Below, in pieces: positions 1-11,500 of a stretch of 64,000 nt of DNA (the first letter of the stretch is position 1; the number at the start of each line of letters is the position of its first letter). The position numbers were made by a program, and so were the translations under genes. The stretch comes from Pteria penguin (lineage: Eukaryota; Mollusca; Bivalvia; Pterioida; Pteriidae), in NCBI GenBank assembly GCA_035048485.1, contig CM068587.1, forward strand, positions 37,628,816 through 37,692,815. The letters are read 5' to 3'. The notes beneath the pieces are model-generated. The model saw nothing but the letters and a program-made list of their open reading frames with translations, made no database searches and was not told the origin of the DNA.

Positions 1-351
1 GTAAGAAACTTGTATCTACGTCAGGATTCTTCCCTGTAGAACATAATGAATATACTGACGTTTTTTCAACTATTTTATAGAGTTTTTTTCATATTGGCAT
101 CTCTTGAAGGACAAAAGGTCCTTACATTTAAAAGTATATTATCAATGTCATTGTGAGTTTTAACTCCAAGCATCGCTCATTTATTGGTTAAAAAAACCTG
201 AAATTTGCAGATTGACAAAAGACACATCCTTAAAAATACTTGAATATTTTGACTCATTTTATTTTTATTCTACCAAAATTTACAGGTACTGCACGGTAAA
301 CTGTATTATTTATGCATTACATAATTTCATATATATGTATATATATATATA

Positions 352-1274
352 CAGTCAAACCTCGTTATCTCGAAGTCGGAGGGACCGTAAAAAATACTTC
401 GAGATATCCGTAGTTCGAGATATCCAAATTTCTAGTTTAGGATCACAAATCTTGCAGTTGTTAATGTACGCCGATTCATTTGACATTTTTTATTATTATA
501 GTAGATGTATGAGATATACATGTATTTATCAATAAATACGCATGAAGATGTGCATATTGTATTGTTCCTAAATAATTAATCTAAATCTCATCATACCTTT
601 TATATTTTATGAATATATAGAGAATATACTCCAAAACTGAAAACGTCATGTTTCCTTTTCAGTAACATCGTAATTTAAATCCAACACTGGATATAACTGT
701 CCTATACTATACCTAAAACCGAGGACGGGCTAACATGTAAGACAAGATAAAGACACACGTGATAATTTGATTTAATTACTATTACTTTGCATAAAAATAC
801 ATAGACATACACACGGATTGGAAATAGTAATAATTCATGAACAGTGTAAAGAAATTTCTTTAAACGCAGGTATAATAAAGCACTAATTACAATTAATGTT
901 AATTATCTAATTTTGTGTCGAGTTTAATAAGCTATCATCATTTAGTAATATTTGGTATAAATAACTGGGCACACACGGACGCAATCGATTATGTAATTAC
1001 TGCGGCTTTGTACACTGACACCGTCAATTGATCACACCACGCGAGCGACCTGTCATTTGGGGTAAACGGCGCGGGGAATATTGTCTATAATAAGCCAACT
1101 TCGAGATAAACCGGGTAAATAAGAACTTTGGGACTTAAAAATGTATTCGAGATAAGCATGGTATTCGACATATCAGTGTTCGACACATCCGGGGTGAATT
1201 TAATCATAATATGAAGGATTTTTTTCGGGACCGACGTTCGAGATATCAGTGTTCGAGATATCGAAGTTTGACTG
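352..1274. mobile_element. pogo/Tigger-like non-autonomous DNA transposon
   Basis: A 923-bp element bounded by inverted repeats: the left end reads CAGTCAAACCTCGTTATCTC and the right end, reverse-complemented, reads CAGTCAAACTTCGATATCTC. Both ends sit against TA dinucleotides, in TA-rich sequence, as expected for TA target duplications. CAGT-type termini with repeated TTCGAGATATC subterminal motifs are typical of the pogo/Tigger branch of Tc1/mariner. No transposase reading frame remains inside, so it is non-autonomous. It lies in the FAM50 intron downstream of exon 3. Confidence 0.8.
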
Positions 1275-1388
1275 TATATATATATATATATATATATATC
1301 AGATAAACTCCTAAACTTATACATGTATTCATGCTACATCAATAAGTTGTGATGATGAAAGTCAAACTAAAACTGACTAAAACCTCAC

Positions 1389-3435
1389 CTAATCTTTTCC
1401 TTTTGGTCTCATTTGATTCTGATGTAGAAAATAATTCTTCTTCCTTCTCTTCTTCCTTCACTGCTTCTTTGTCTTCCCTTATTTCTTCATCTTCTTCATC
1501 TTCATCCTCTTCATCCTCATTAGGGTCAAAAGATAGGTTAGCAATCTTAAACAGAAACAAACTTCAGATTATGTAAATGTAAGTAATAACATCTCATTTT
1601 CTCACAAATTGATAATGATAATGATATGAAATTTTCTTCATATTGGCATCTCATCCCCACACATTACAATAAGGCACATAAAGGAGACAAAACTTGCATC
1701 AATACTTTTATTTATTATCAAATTAATATTATTTCAGTAGTCAATGATGCAAGACATTTATGCTCTATGAAGTAGAAAAGATAATGACCAGGTCAAGATG
1801 CAATCCTTTATGTAAAAAAGGGACTAACGGTGCCTTTGTGTGCCCATGATATACTGCAAAAAGTGGGGATAACCTTGGATAAAAGTGCATGATTTAACTG
1901 CTAGAAAGTAATTATTCTGTTTAATCTCATATGATCTTTATGATTTTACACAAACTGTTGCTCCAATTTATGATAAAAGCAATGATTTTTCAGAAATAAA
2001 AGAAGGCGTAAAATCCACTGTTTTAGTGAGTCAGTGATGTTAAACAACTAGAGGAATATATATATGTATACTAATATGAATTCAGTGCATTAAATGTGTA
2101 TAATGACATATGTCTCTTCAAAGATTTGGGGGTCAGAACTATGGAAATTCCATAAGTTGTAAAATTTACTGCTCATTGAGTGTAAGGATACACTACACAT
2201 TACAATATACTAGTAATTCACAAATATTGTACTTATGTAGGTAAACACTTAAAAAGGCAGTAAAAATGCTGATCCAAGAAGAAATTTTATAAATTCAATT
2301 TTGTAATCTATCTATGCAAACAGTTATTAAAATTCAAAATTATGTTCAATGACATCCAATAAGTGGATATGTTCGATAGGACATTTAGTATAAAGCAAGG
2401 CTTGTTTTATTACCATTTTGTATTAAAATTATTTAATGTCTGAAAAGACAAACCTTCATTTTTTCTTTCTTTTTCTTTTCTTCCTTCCTTTTTTCAATCA
2501 GTCTAGCTTCTGAATCTTTCTTTGCAAGCTGCTTTTCTCTTTTCTTTATAACGTCCTCTTGTTTGGCTTTCATTTCATCAAGTGTTACTAAACCTGAGTA
2601 AGGGAAAAACCAAAATGTATGAAAAGGAAACTCTACAGTGAGGTCAAAACAAGACTGTTTAGCCTTCTGACTTAAAACATGTAGAATGAAAAAGTATTTA
2701 AATTCTGTCTAAATTAGGGAATTCCCCCATTGTTGAAAATATTTGTATGTATTCAGATATACATGTCCATTTCAAATCCAACAGAAGAATGTCCTCTACA
2801 TGTTGGAAAGTAACAGACATTATTGGAATAATAGCTTTTCTAACAATATTTTTGAACTCAAAACATTTGTAGCATATTATAATAATAAATAGTGATGGTA
2901 TCTGCCTGATGCATTGCATAGAAATTTATACCTTTGCAACGGACCCACCCAAAGCAGTGGGGGATCTTTTACGTGTCATGCCTAACATGACACAGGACCT
3001 TTTTTTTTTTTTTTTAAATTAACACAGGACCTTGGTTTTTACATGTACTATCTCATCCCAAACACAGAATACGGCTATGCCCGAGACCTTTTGGTCATGA
3101 GTCTAGCACTTCATCCACTGAGCCACATCGGCTTTACATTACAATGAAAACAACACAAAAGTTTAAATGTAAATTAAGAAATGAGTGAACATAATCACAT
3201 TATAACATTCTTTTATAAATCCCCCATGACGCTTCAACTTACCTATAGTGTTAGATTTCAGTTGTTGTTCAATAGCATCATAATGGGTGGCAAATTTATT
3301 TTGTATGCTGCCAATTCTGAGTTCCTCCTCGATTTTACGTTTTTTATTTTCTAGTTCTTCTTGCTCCTTTTGACGTTTTTTCATGAGAATCTGGGCCCTT
3401 CCACCCTCTGAAGCGGCACCTTTGTAATGGGCCAT
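1389..3435 (-). CDS. FAM50A: FAM50/XAP5 family protein, exons 1-3 (3' part outside window)
   Basis: Nuclear XAP5-family protein; vertebrate FAM50A associates with the spliceosome C complex. Three minus-strand exons are visible: 3435-3243 (starts [15 protein letters not shown], very close to the family N-terminus MAxYKGAASEAGRA), 2593-2454 ([13 protein letters not shown], a family hallmark) and 1545-1389 (IANLSF followed by an acidic Asp/Glu stretch, then KRKRLG). All junctions have AG acceptors and GT donors, and phases fit (1, 0, 1). The second exon is Lys/Glu-rich and probably helical. The conserved C-terminal XAP5 domain is not found between 1 and 1388 on either strand, so the remaining exons should lie beyond the left edge. 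A pogo-type element sits in the intron after exon 3. The start was chosen because the family N-terminus begins exactly there. I cannot tell FAM50A from FAM50B orthology; an invertebrate is expected to have one gene. Confidence 0.93.
2892..3136 (-). mobile_element. tRNA-derived SINE, minus strand
   Basis: Read on the minus strand it starts with a tRNA-like head (TGGCTCAGTGGATGAAG, box A-like) and continues into a body with GGCATGACACGTAAAAGATC and GGTGGGTCCGTTGCA. The same body occurs in the plus-strand SINE at 13381, so the two share a 3' domain although their heads differ. A T-rich run at 3000-3015 interrupts the body. It lies in FAM50 intron 1. Box B is degenerate. Confidence 0.6.
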
Positions 3436-3604
3436 TTTTTTTCTAAAAAACAAAATCAAAAGTATTGATTAACATTATTTATTATGGGTTATACTTTTTA
3501 TTGATACTATTAAACAAAATAGTGGAATATGACGGTACATGTATATCAACCTGAAGAAGGTCATGAGCTGAAAAATTATCCGAGAGTGTTAATTTCAAAT
3601 AAGA

Positions 3605-3790
3605 TGCAAGTAGGAGATGCTCACTTTCCCCGGGCACCTGATCTCACTCCATCACAGGGGTTCACATATGCTCTTCAAGTAGACATATTTTGTTATTTTC
3701 CACTTGTTTTTCATTTTCCCTGATTTTGTATGTCCTCTGGTTTCATGATTTTTAGACTTATGGTTTGGATTTATCCATCATCATTACATG
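3605..3790 (+). mobile_element. 5'-truncated retroelement 3' tail
   Basis: About 185 bp that match 29665-29850 nearly base for base, from GGAGATGCTCACT through GGTTTGGATTTATCCATCAT. In the longer copy at 29.4 kb the same tail follows the C-terminus and stop codon of a retroelement reading frame. This copy is therefore a severely 5'-truncated insertion, as target-primed reverse transcription often leaves. The short reading frame across it is not considered a gene. Confidence 0.65.
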
Positions 3791-5570
3791 CATATACATA
3801 TATTCCCCTTTGGAATTATTTCAGTGATTACATAAATGTAATATTGATAGCTGTTAATCCTCAAAGTTACATTTGCTTTAAACTAAAAATTTACAAAATC
3901 AAAGTTTTCTGCAAAACAGAATGAGTACAGATAAACTCAAAGAAAGCGCCAAAGGCTTTCCTTACAAATGTTAATTGTGTTACCTACTGTGTTTAACATT
4001 CATTAATTGGGTGAAACAATCTTGATCAATGAGGGATTAGGACAAATCTTTATGCATTTACACTTTACTGGATTTTGTATATTTCTGACTTTTGATAGGG
4101 GTTTCTTCAGCATGTTCATGATGTTACTTTCGAAATGGAGTAATTTCATTGAAATCCTATAGTTAAATGACTAATTAAAGAGAAAAGAAAGAATGATTTC
4201 TTAGATTTTAACAACAGAATTTGTAATCACAGTCAAGTCAGTGGGGTTTTTTTTCTTCAAAACGGGTCCATTATAAGGACCCTTCCCTATGGAAATTTCA
4301 TTAATTTCTTACAAAACTTGTGTAAATTTCTCCCAAAATTTGATCTTTTAGCATTATGCTTATGGGACAAAAAATTCCCAAACGCAAAGGTACAGGCACC
4401 TTTGAAAAAAATAAAAAAAAAACACTGCAAGTGCTTCTGCTAACTAATAAGCTGAACCACCTACATGTATGTATAATGGAGGTCATTAACTTTATTATTC
4501 AGGTACCGGGTATTTAATTGAAAAGCCTTAAGTCTATTGTGTATTTGATAATGAAGAGTATTTCCAGAGAAATAGACAATGTGTTGAGATTTGAAAGTCT
4601 TTCACAGCAAATAGCAAAAGTCAGCTGGAACTCCATTAACTACTGATTAATCGAAATTTGTTCCACAGATGTTTTGTTTGCAGAACCATTAACATTCAGT
4701 CAATCAGTGAAAAGGACTGTAGGAAACAGCTTTAAATAGGTGGAAGGATTAAAAAAAATCTTTCTTTCCAGCCTCTGAAAATAGTCTACGTGTATGTCTC
4801 TAGTATGTCTTAGGCTTAAAAAAAAAAACTTTGTTTCCTGTAACGTATATATACGTCCCTGCAATTATATATCTACTGAAACTATGATGATTTTAAAAAA
4901 TAAGTGTTCATATGAACATCAACATTTGTTGGAAAACAAGTAAATTCTTTGATCTTCATATTAATTCATGGAGGCCAGATCATCTGGGGCCATATCATCT
5001 TAGGCCGGTTCGTACAGTGGTGGGAATGTCTAGTGGCCGGACTATTTTGTGGCCGGATCGTCCTGTTACCCAAAATTTATCAATAATAACCTATACAGTA
5101 CCGTAAAGTTAAACTATGTGACTATGTCCATGATGAAAAATGTGCAATAAACTTACCACAGAATGATTTGAAAATGGGTGGAATTGAACGAAACTTCAAC
5201 AAAGTTATATAAAAGTTCTATTTAGATAATATGTACGATTTCTTTCAGTTTCAAATAAGTAATTTTGTGTATTTTTTTTATACATTTATAATTTTTACTC
5301 ATGCAGGATATCTTTACAGTGTTCTAAATAAAAGACGGAAAACCAATAACGGACTTAATTTCCGTTTACATACTTCAGTAACAGTTATTTATTACGCATG
5401 TGTGATACTAGTAATTAGAATTTGAAACTGCAAATATAATTGTACATTTTCATACTCATTTTATTAAATTTGAGTCAGTTTTATATTTTTATTAACCAAA
5501 CACTTTACAAAATTTCAGGAAAACTGATGTAACATATCGGTATAGGTTTGCTTGTTTACAATTTTTCAAC
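3791..5570. other. Intergenic region between divergent FAM50 and TIMM50
   Basis: No coding region recognised. The distance between the two start codons is 2.1 kb. A stretch at about 4970-5065 contains spaced GGCC-rich repeats (GGCCAGATCATC, GGCCGGTTCG, GGCCGGACTA, GGCCGGATCG) resembling a solo subterminal arm of another DNA transposon. The TIMM50 transcription start probably lies in the last few hundred bases, but I see no decisive core promoter element. Confidence 0.4.
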
Positions 5571-8500
5571 ATGGCAGCGCTCAGGCGATGTGACTCGCTC
5601 TTAATCCTAAAGAAAGTGTTACCAGCATGTAGAAGATTATCAACAATAAAAATTAATTCTTCAAATGGTTTATCAAGAAATATTATTAATCATGGTTATT
5701 ATTGTAAATACAACAATTTATATAAGGTGACATTTCTTGGAAATTATTGTCGACCCTCAAATTCCATCACAAACGTGCGCTCAATGACATTCAAATCAGT
5801 TTTAAGTGGAATTGAAAAGACAGATCAAGATCATGCTAAAGATGAGAAATCAGAGTCAGACAAACAGAAAGAAAAAGAGTTAGAACAACGGTGGAAAGTT
5901 TGGAAATCGAGGTTGACCAAGTTTACAATCGGTCTTCTTGTGGTATCAATAGGAGGAACAATATGGACTCTGGGTATGAGATGAAATCATTAAAGTTTTG
6001 TGTATGATGTGCATGTCTATATACACAAGTTGCTGACAGAAATTATACTTCTGTATGACTCTGATCACTAGATGTGAACAATAATTCATGAACAGTTTGA
6101 TGGAATTTTTCATTCATTAATCTCTATAATGCATGTACATGAGGTCAGAGTTTATGCAAAAGCTACTTTTCCCTGGGTTTTAATTATGACATTAATGTTT
6201 GAATTGTGACGTCACAGTAAAATAACATTAAAATTATGCAACAAACATGTAAGGTTGGACAGCTCTGGTATTATTTATAAGTCATATCAGTGTATGTGTA
6301 TATTGTCTGTACGGTATCCGGTAAACTCGGGCCGTGGGTAACTCGGCCCGTGGGTAACTCGGCCTGTGATAGGTCCACTCGGCCCATAGAAATAGGGTAA
6401 CTCGGCCCGTATGTATTTTATATAGGTATAGAAATTTCTTATTTGAAGAATGTTTAAAATTTATATTAAAACATTTAAATTTTTATTTCCTGAGTACAGT
6501 AGATCAGTATATAGTTGAATAATGGAGGAGTTTGAAGAAATTCAGTATAAATTTGTAATTATCATACACAGAGGAAACTACCTTATTTATAAATGAAACG
6601 CGTACATTTGATATCGATTTTAAAGTCATTTATATAAATTTTGTTTGTATACTTTAGGAAAAAAAAATAATATGAAAAACAAAATTCAATGCAAATTTCC
6701 TTTATTCATAATTTAAAATTCCTAGCGTAAACGATAATGTATTTTGTAACAATCAATTTAAGTAGATTTCTAAGTATTTACATGTTCTATATTTATAATC
6801 AGAAACTAAATTTGATATGTAAAACATATTTGAATAAAAGATAATATCACGTTTTAAAAATAAAAATGCAATGATAATTTTTTGCTCAAATCGGTATTCT
6901 AAAGTCTATAAAAGTCACGCAAACGTTAAAAGGGTATAACTTGAATAATTGGAAAATATTTGACATGCTTGTTTGTATCGATAACTGTAATAGCAATTTA
7001 CTTGATTCGACTAATTGTATATTATACATCGTAAACTGATAATAGTAATTTTTCTAATATGGGATCATTATCTTAAATACATTAATTAGTCGGGAACATC
7101 ATACGTCAGTAATCTATATGAGCTTGCTATAAGCTTGGATTGTGAACGATGTCAAAGCCAGATTTATCATATATAAGGGGGGAATTGGTATTTTTGGTCA
7201 TAAGTTTTCGATCATCATGACTAGAGAGTGTACCCAGTGCGAACTTGAGATACGACCCCGTCAGGAGTTTGTACCATGCCACTTCTGCGAGAGACAGACA
7301 CACCGTACATGTACCGGAGTGACCCGAGAAGACTACAGGCGAGCCAAACGAGAGAACGCCAACCTCCACTTCTGTTGCAGACTTTGCGCCAACCCGGATG
7401 CTGAGAGCACACGACTGTCCGACGCCGAAAAAACTCTACCCTATGCAGAACAATCTACTACACAACTCACCAACCCATCTGACGACACAACGATTCCCTA
7501 CCAACAGGCAGACCAATCATCATTTGATCTAACCAACAGAGAGTCCTTCCAACTCAATCCAGAACCCAACGAGGCCTCCATGAGCGATGACTCGATCGAC
7601 TGCTCCATCCCACCCGAGTCTGAAGTCACCTACCAGATCATCGAGTCAGCTACTCAACGGTCCAAACGGAAACTGGTATCAAGTGACGGTTACACATACA
7701 CCTTCAAGAGAGAATTCAAGTCAGCTACCCAGTGGCGATGCTCTGTACGCAACAAAACAGTCTCCTGTCCAGTCACCGTGCTACAGACTGGCGACACCTT
7801 CACCGTCAGCAGCAGATCCCATCTCCATCAAGGGCAGCCAGGAGTTTTATATGTGTTTTATGTTATGCTATGTAACACGTGTATATGTTCTATATTTCAA
7901 CATCGTTCACATCAGTGCTTTTCATGTTACGAAATGATTACTCTTATGATAAATTGCTGAATTGTTTGATTATCTGTATATGTAGTCTATAATGTTTTTA
8001 AATAAAATAATACCATTACCATGTTCTTCTTTATTTTAGTTTATATATGGTTTGACATGCAAATAAATATAAAACAAATGAATATGTACTGATTTATACA
8101 ATAAAAAGTTTTTTATAGTTATAATTCACAATTTCTACTTTAAAATTTTATATACAGGACACTGTTCATAAGATAAAGATCACTTTCCACAAGTATAATC
8201 GATACCAGCATACCAACATTAATTAAAAATCATGGGCCGAGTTACCCTACGTTTACGGTCCGACTGGACCTACTACGGGCCGAGTGTTCCACGGGCCGAG
8301 TTACCCACGGTCCGAGTTACCTGTGATTCATCTGTACAGTATCTAGTCTGTCGCATCAAAAACCACATACAGAATTTTTATTGAAATGAAATTTTAACCA
8401 GCAAGTACTGATCGTGCAATTTTCACTTTTTGATAATGAATATTGGTAAAATTATTAATTGAGGATTTCAAGCTATATTGTATAGGAACATAGAGAACTG

Positions 8501-11500
8501 GAGCAGTCTTGTTTTCACACTGGTATTTCAATATGCATAGGCAGTTTTAGTTTTTACAGTAATCACAATGTTTTTTAAATGGTCTTTGGAATGGTAGATT
8601 ATGAGCTAATATCCCTTTTGTATCCAAGTAGAACAAAGTGATGTCCATCTGTTAAATGTTTTGAAGTTTTGTTATTTTTTATTTCCATAGGTGAGCCTCC
8701 AACAGATGATGATGGGAATGTTGTAAGTATTGTATAATATCTAAAATTATATAAAAGTTGCTCTTGCATTTTATAGATTTCTAATCACTGTAAAATAATT
8801 TGTAAAGATCTTGGAGATAAAAACACAATTGCAATTATATCATGCCTGGAATAAATACATAGATAGAAACACTAGATGAGTATGTAAATGTATAATGAAT
8901 ACTTTGGTACATTATGCATGTCTTGCCCTTGTATTTAACAAAGCTTCTTTAATTTGTAGATGGAGGAAGATGTTGCAAAAGGTCAGATATACATCATGTA
9001 TAGCTATATTGAACACTTTCATCTTTAAAAATTCATTTCAAGAATAAGGGGATCTTCATATTAAACATTTTGTGTTCGTTGTGTAAGTTTGTCATAAATG
9101 AAGTCTTTACCTGTAAACAGTTGGTTAAAGTAGATCATTATGTTGGGGGGGGGGGACTGGTAATTTGATAATACCATGAAGATAGCTGTAATTAAATAAC
9201 AATGATTTATTGAGAATTGAAATTATTATCTCATCATGTTAGGATGAAAATGGCATAAGAATTTGATGAAACATTTTAATACTGATGGAACTGTAGTCGA
9301 TGATAAATATGTTACTTTTACAGATTATGAATATGAAGTGATACGTAGGTTGTACAGATGTTACAGAGTTATTTCCAGATTGAGACATGTATGTGATGTT
9401 TAAAATGACACATGAATAGTGCAAATCAGGGCTCACAACAGACCCAATTAACCTGTCGCAAATTTATGCGGCATTTTTTTCCAAAATGTGTAAATGAAGA
9501 GCAGAAATGACATCATGTGCTTTAAAACTGAGTAATGTATGTAGCATTTTTGAAAATTTTGATGCATTTCAGGACAAAATATTGCAAAATGTATTGCCTG
9601 ATGGGTAATGTGAGCCCTGTTTATTAAAATTACAGTGAGTCAATTAGTATTGTAAGACTATTCATTTTGAATTTCATTTAAGAAATTTTACCTTGTTTTC
9701 AAATGCTTTACACTTTCACCTTTGTCAAGTCTGGGATCAGATTCTGGGTGAAGGACATAGGAAGATCTGTCAGACTCGAGTTTCAATCATAGTTTGGTTG
9801 TTTATTGAGTTATAGTCATAGTGTGCCGTCCGTCGTCGTCATCAGTCGTCCGTCCGCTGTTAACTTTTTCACATTTTCGACTTCTTTTCTGGAACTACTT
9901 TGCAGATTTGGATCAAACTTTGTATAAATGATGTACTCAAGGTCCCCTACTAAAATTGTGTTTGGGATCCAGATTCCCGCAGGGGTGGATCCAGGGCAGG
10001 GCCATAAGTGCCCAAAACGGTACCCCTCTTCAAACATCTTCTCCTCCAGAACCAGTGCATAATGGGGAAACTAATTACATTTCAACAATCTATAAAGATG
10101 GGTTATCAAAAATTGGTTAACAGATAATGCCACCATGTCTTAAACTATCAATTTTATACATTTCATCCAAATTAGTCAACAGATACTGCCACCATGTCTA
10201 AAAACTAGGTCTCACAATGGTACATATACCACTTGGTAATTAAAATATGGAGAGTAGCGGTTCAAATCCAGCTGTGATCAAAATTTTTTTTTTCATTTCT
10301 TTACACATCTAAATGGGTTTTTAGATGTTTCTCAACACTCAACATATGAAACTAGGCAATTTTAAGTTAGATCTGGACAATATTTGAAACAATTGTTGTT
10401 CATGACCCAGACTTGAAATCAGTCAACAAAAGGTCCCACCTAAACAAAATGACTAACTTGTTGCCCTGAATGACATCTTGCAGAGACAAAGCAAATGCTT
10501 AATATCAAAATCATTTGAATGGATGTGCAAAAAAGTATTGTTTTTTATTCTGGTCTGAAATAAAATTTGACATATTTTCAACATTTGTGTTGATTTAGTC
10601 ACAGTAATGCAAAAATAAATGAATTCTTCCTTCCTGCATGACTGATCATCTAGGTACTCAGGAGAGCGATATAGGCCCCCTTGGGCCTCTTGTTGTTAAA
10701 CAGAGCTATTTCCCATTTGGGATGGTATCTGAAGTAAGAAAAAAAGTCATGACATCATTTCCCATGAAAACTTCATTTGTGGACTGTCATTTCCCTGAGT
10801 TTTAGATCAGTTTCCCTAGAATTTGATGATGTAATAATTGTTTTACGTCAGATACTGTCAAAGCTTGTAAGTAACTCTGTGTAACAAAAAAGCTGAATTC
10901 TGAGCGTTTCATTTTATGAACATGGGCACACATGTGGTATGGCAGTAAGGTGAAAGAAATAAACATATTTTCATAAGATATTTAATCTTCTGAGTTTAAA
11001 CAGGATTAACTTAAAGGTAATTTCTATCTTCTTTGCCTACTAAAGTATTGTCTTCATAAGTGATTATATTTTAACTAGTATAAATAAATTAATATGTTGA
11101 ATCAGTAATTGAGCTTGTTGATATGCTAACATTATTACTGTCATATCAAACACGAAGGCCTTGGTTACCATGTAGACTAAAGTGCTGCCCTTGTACTTTT
11201 TGTATAGTCACCTCAGTCAGGTTGAGGTTTCAATCATGCTCTGGAAGGTTAGAAATTCCACTATTGTATATGACGAACGTCAGTGATTTTCTTTGGGTCT
11301 CCTGCATCCTCCACCAAAAAAACCACTTCCCTCTATCATATGGTATTGAATAGTACAGGAATGATAATACTTTGGTACAGGACATTATAGAGCCATCACG
11401 AGAGAAATTACTGCCAGATCCACTACAGTATCCCTATATACAGCCCCGTTACACGTTGGTTATGGAGATGACCGGTGTCTTGGTACATCCGGACTGGACG

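Noticed and set aside
1349..1576. Serine-rich plus-strand ORF
   Set aside because: It is the antisense shadow of the acidic FAM50 exon 3 (1389-1545); the minus-strand reading has splice sites and family similarity.
3529..3924. Two small plus-strand ORFs before TIMM50
   Set aside because: They overlap a dispersed retroelement tail (3605-3790) and have no domain or codon support.
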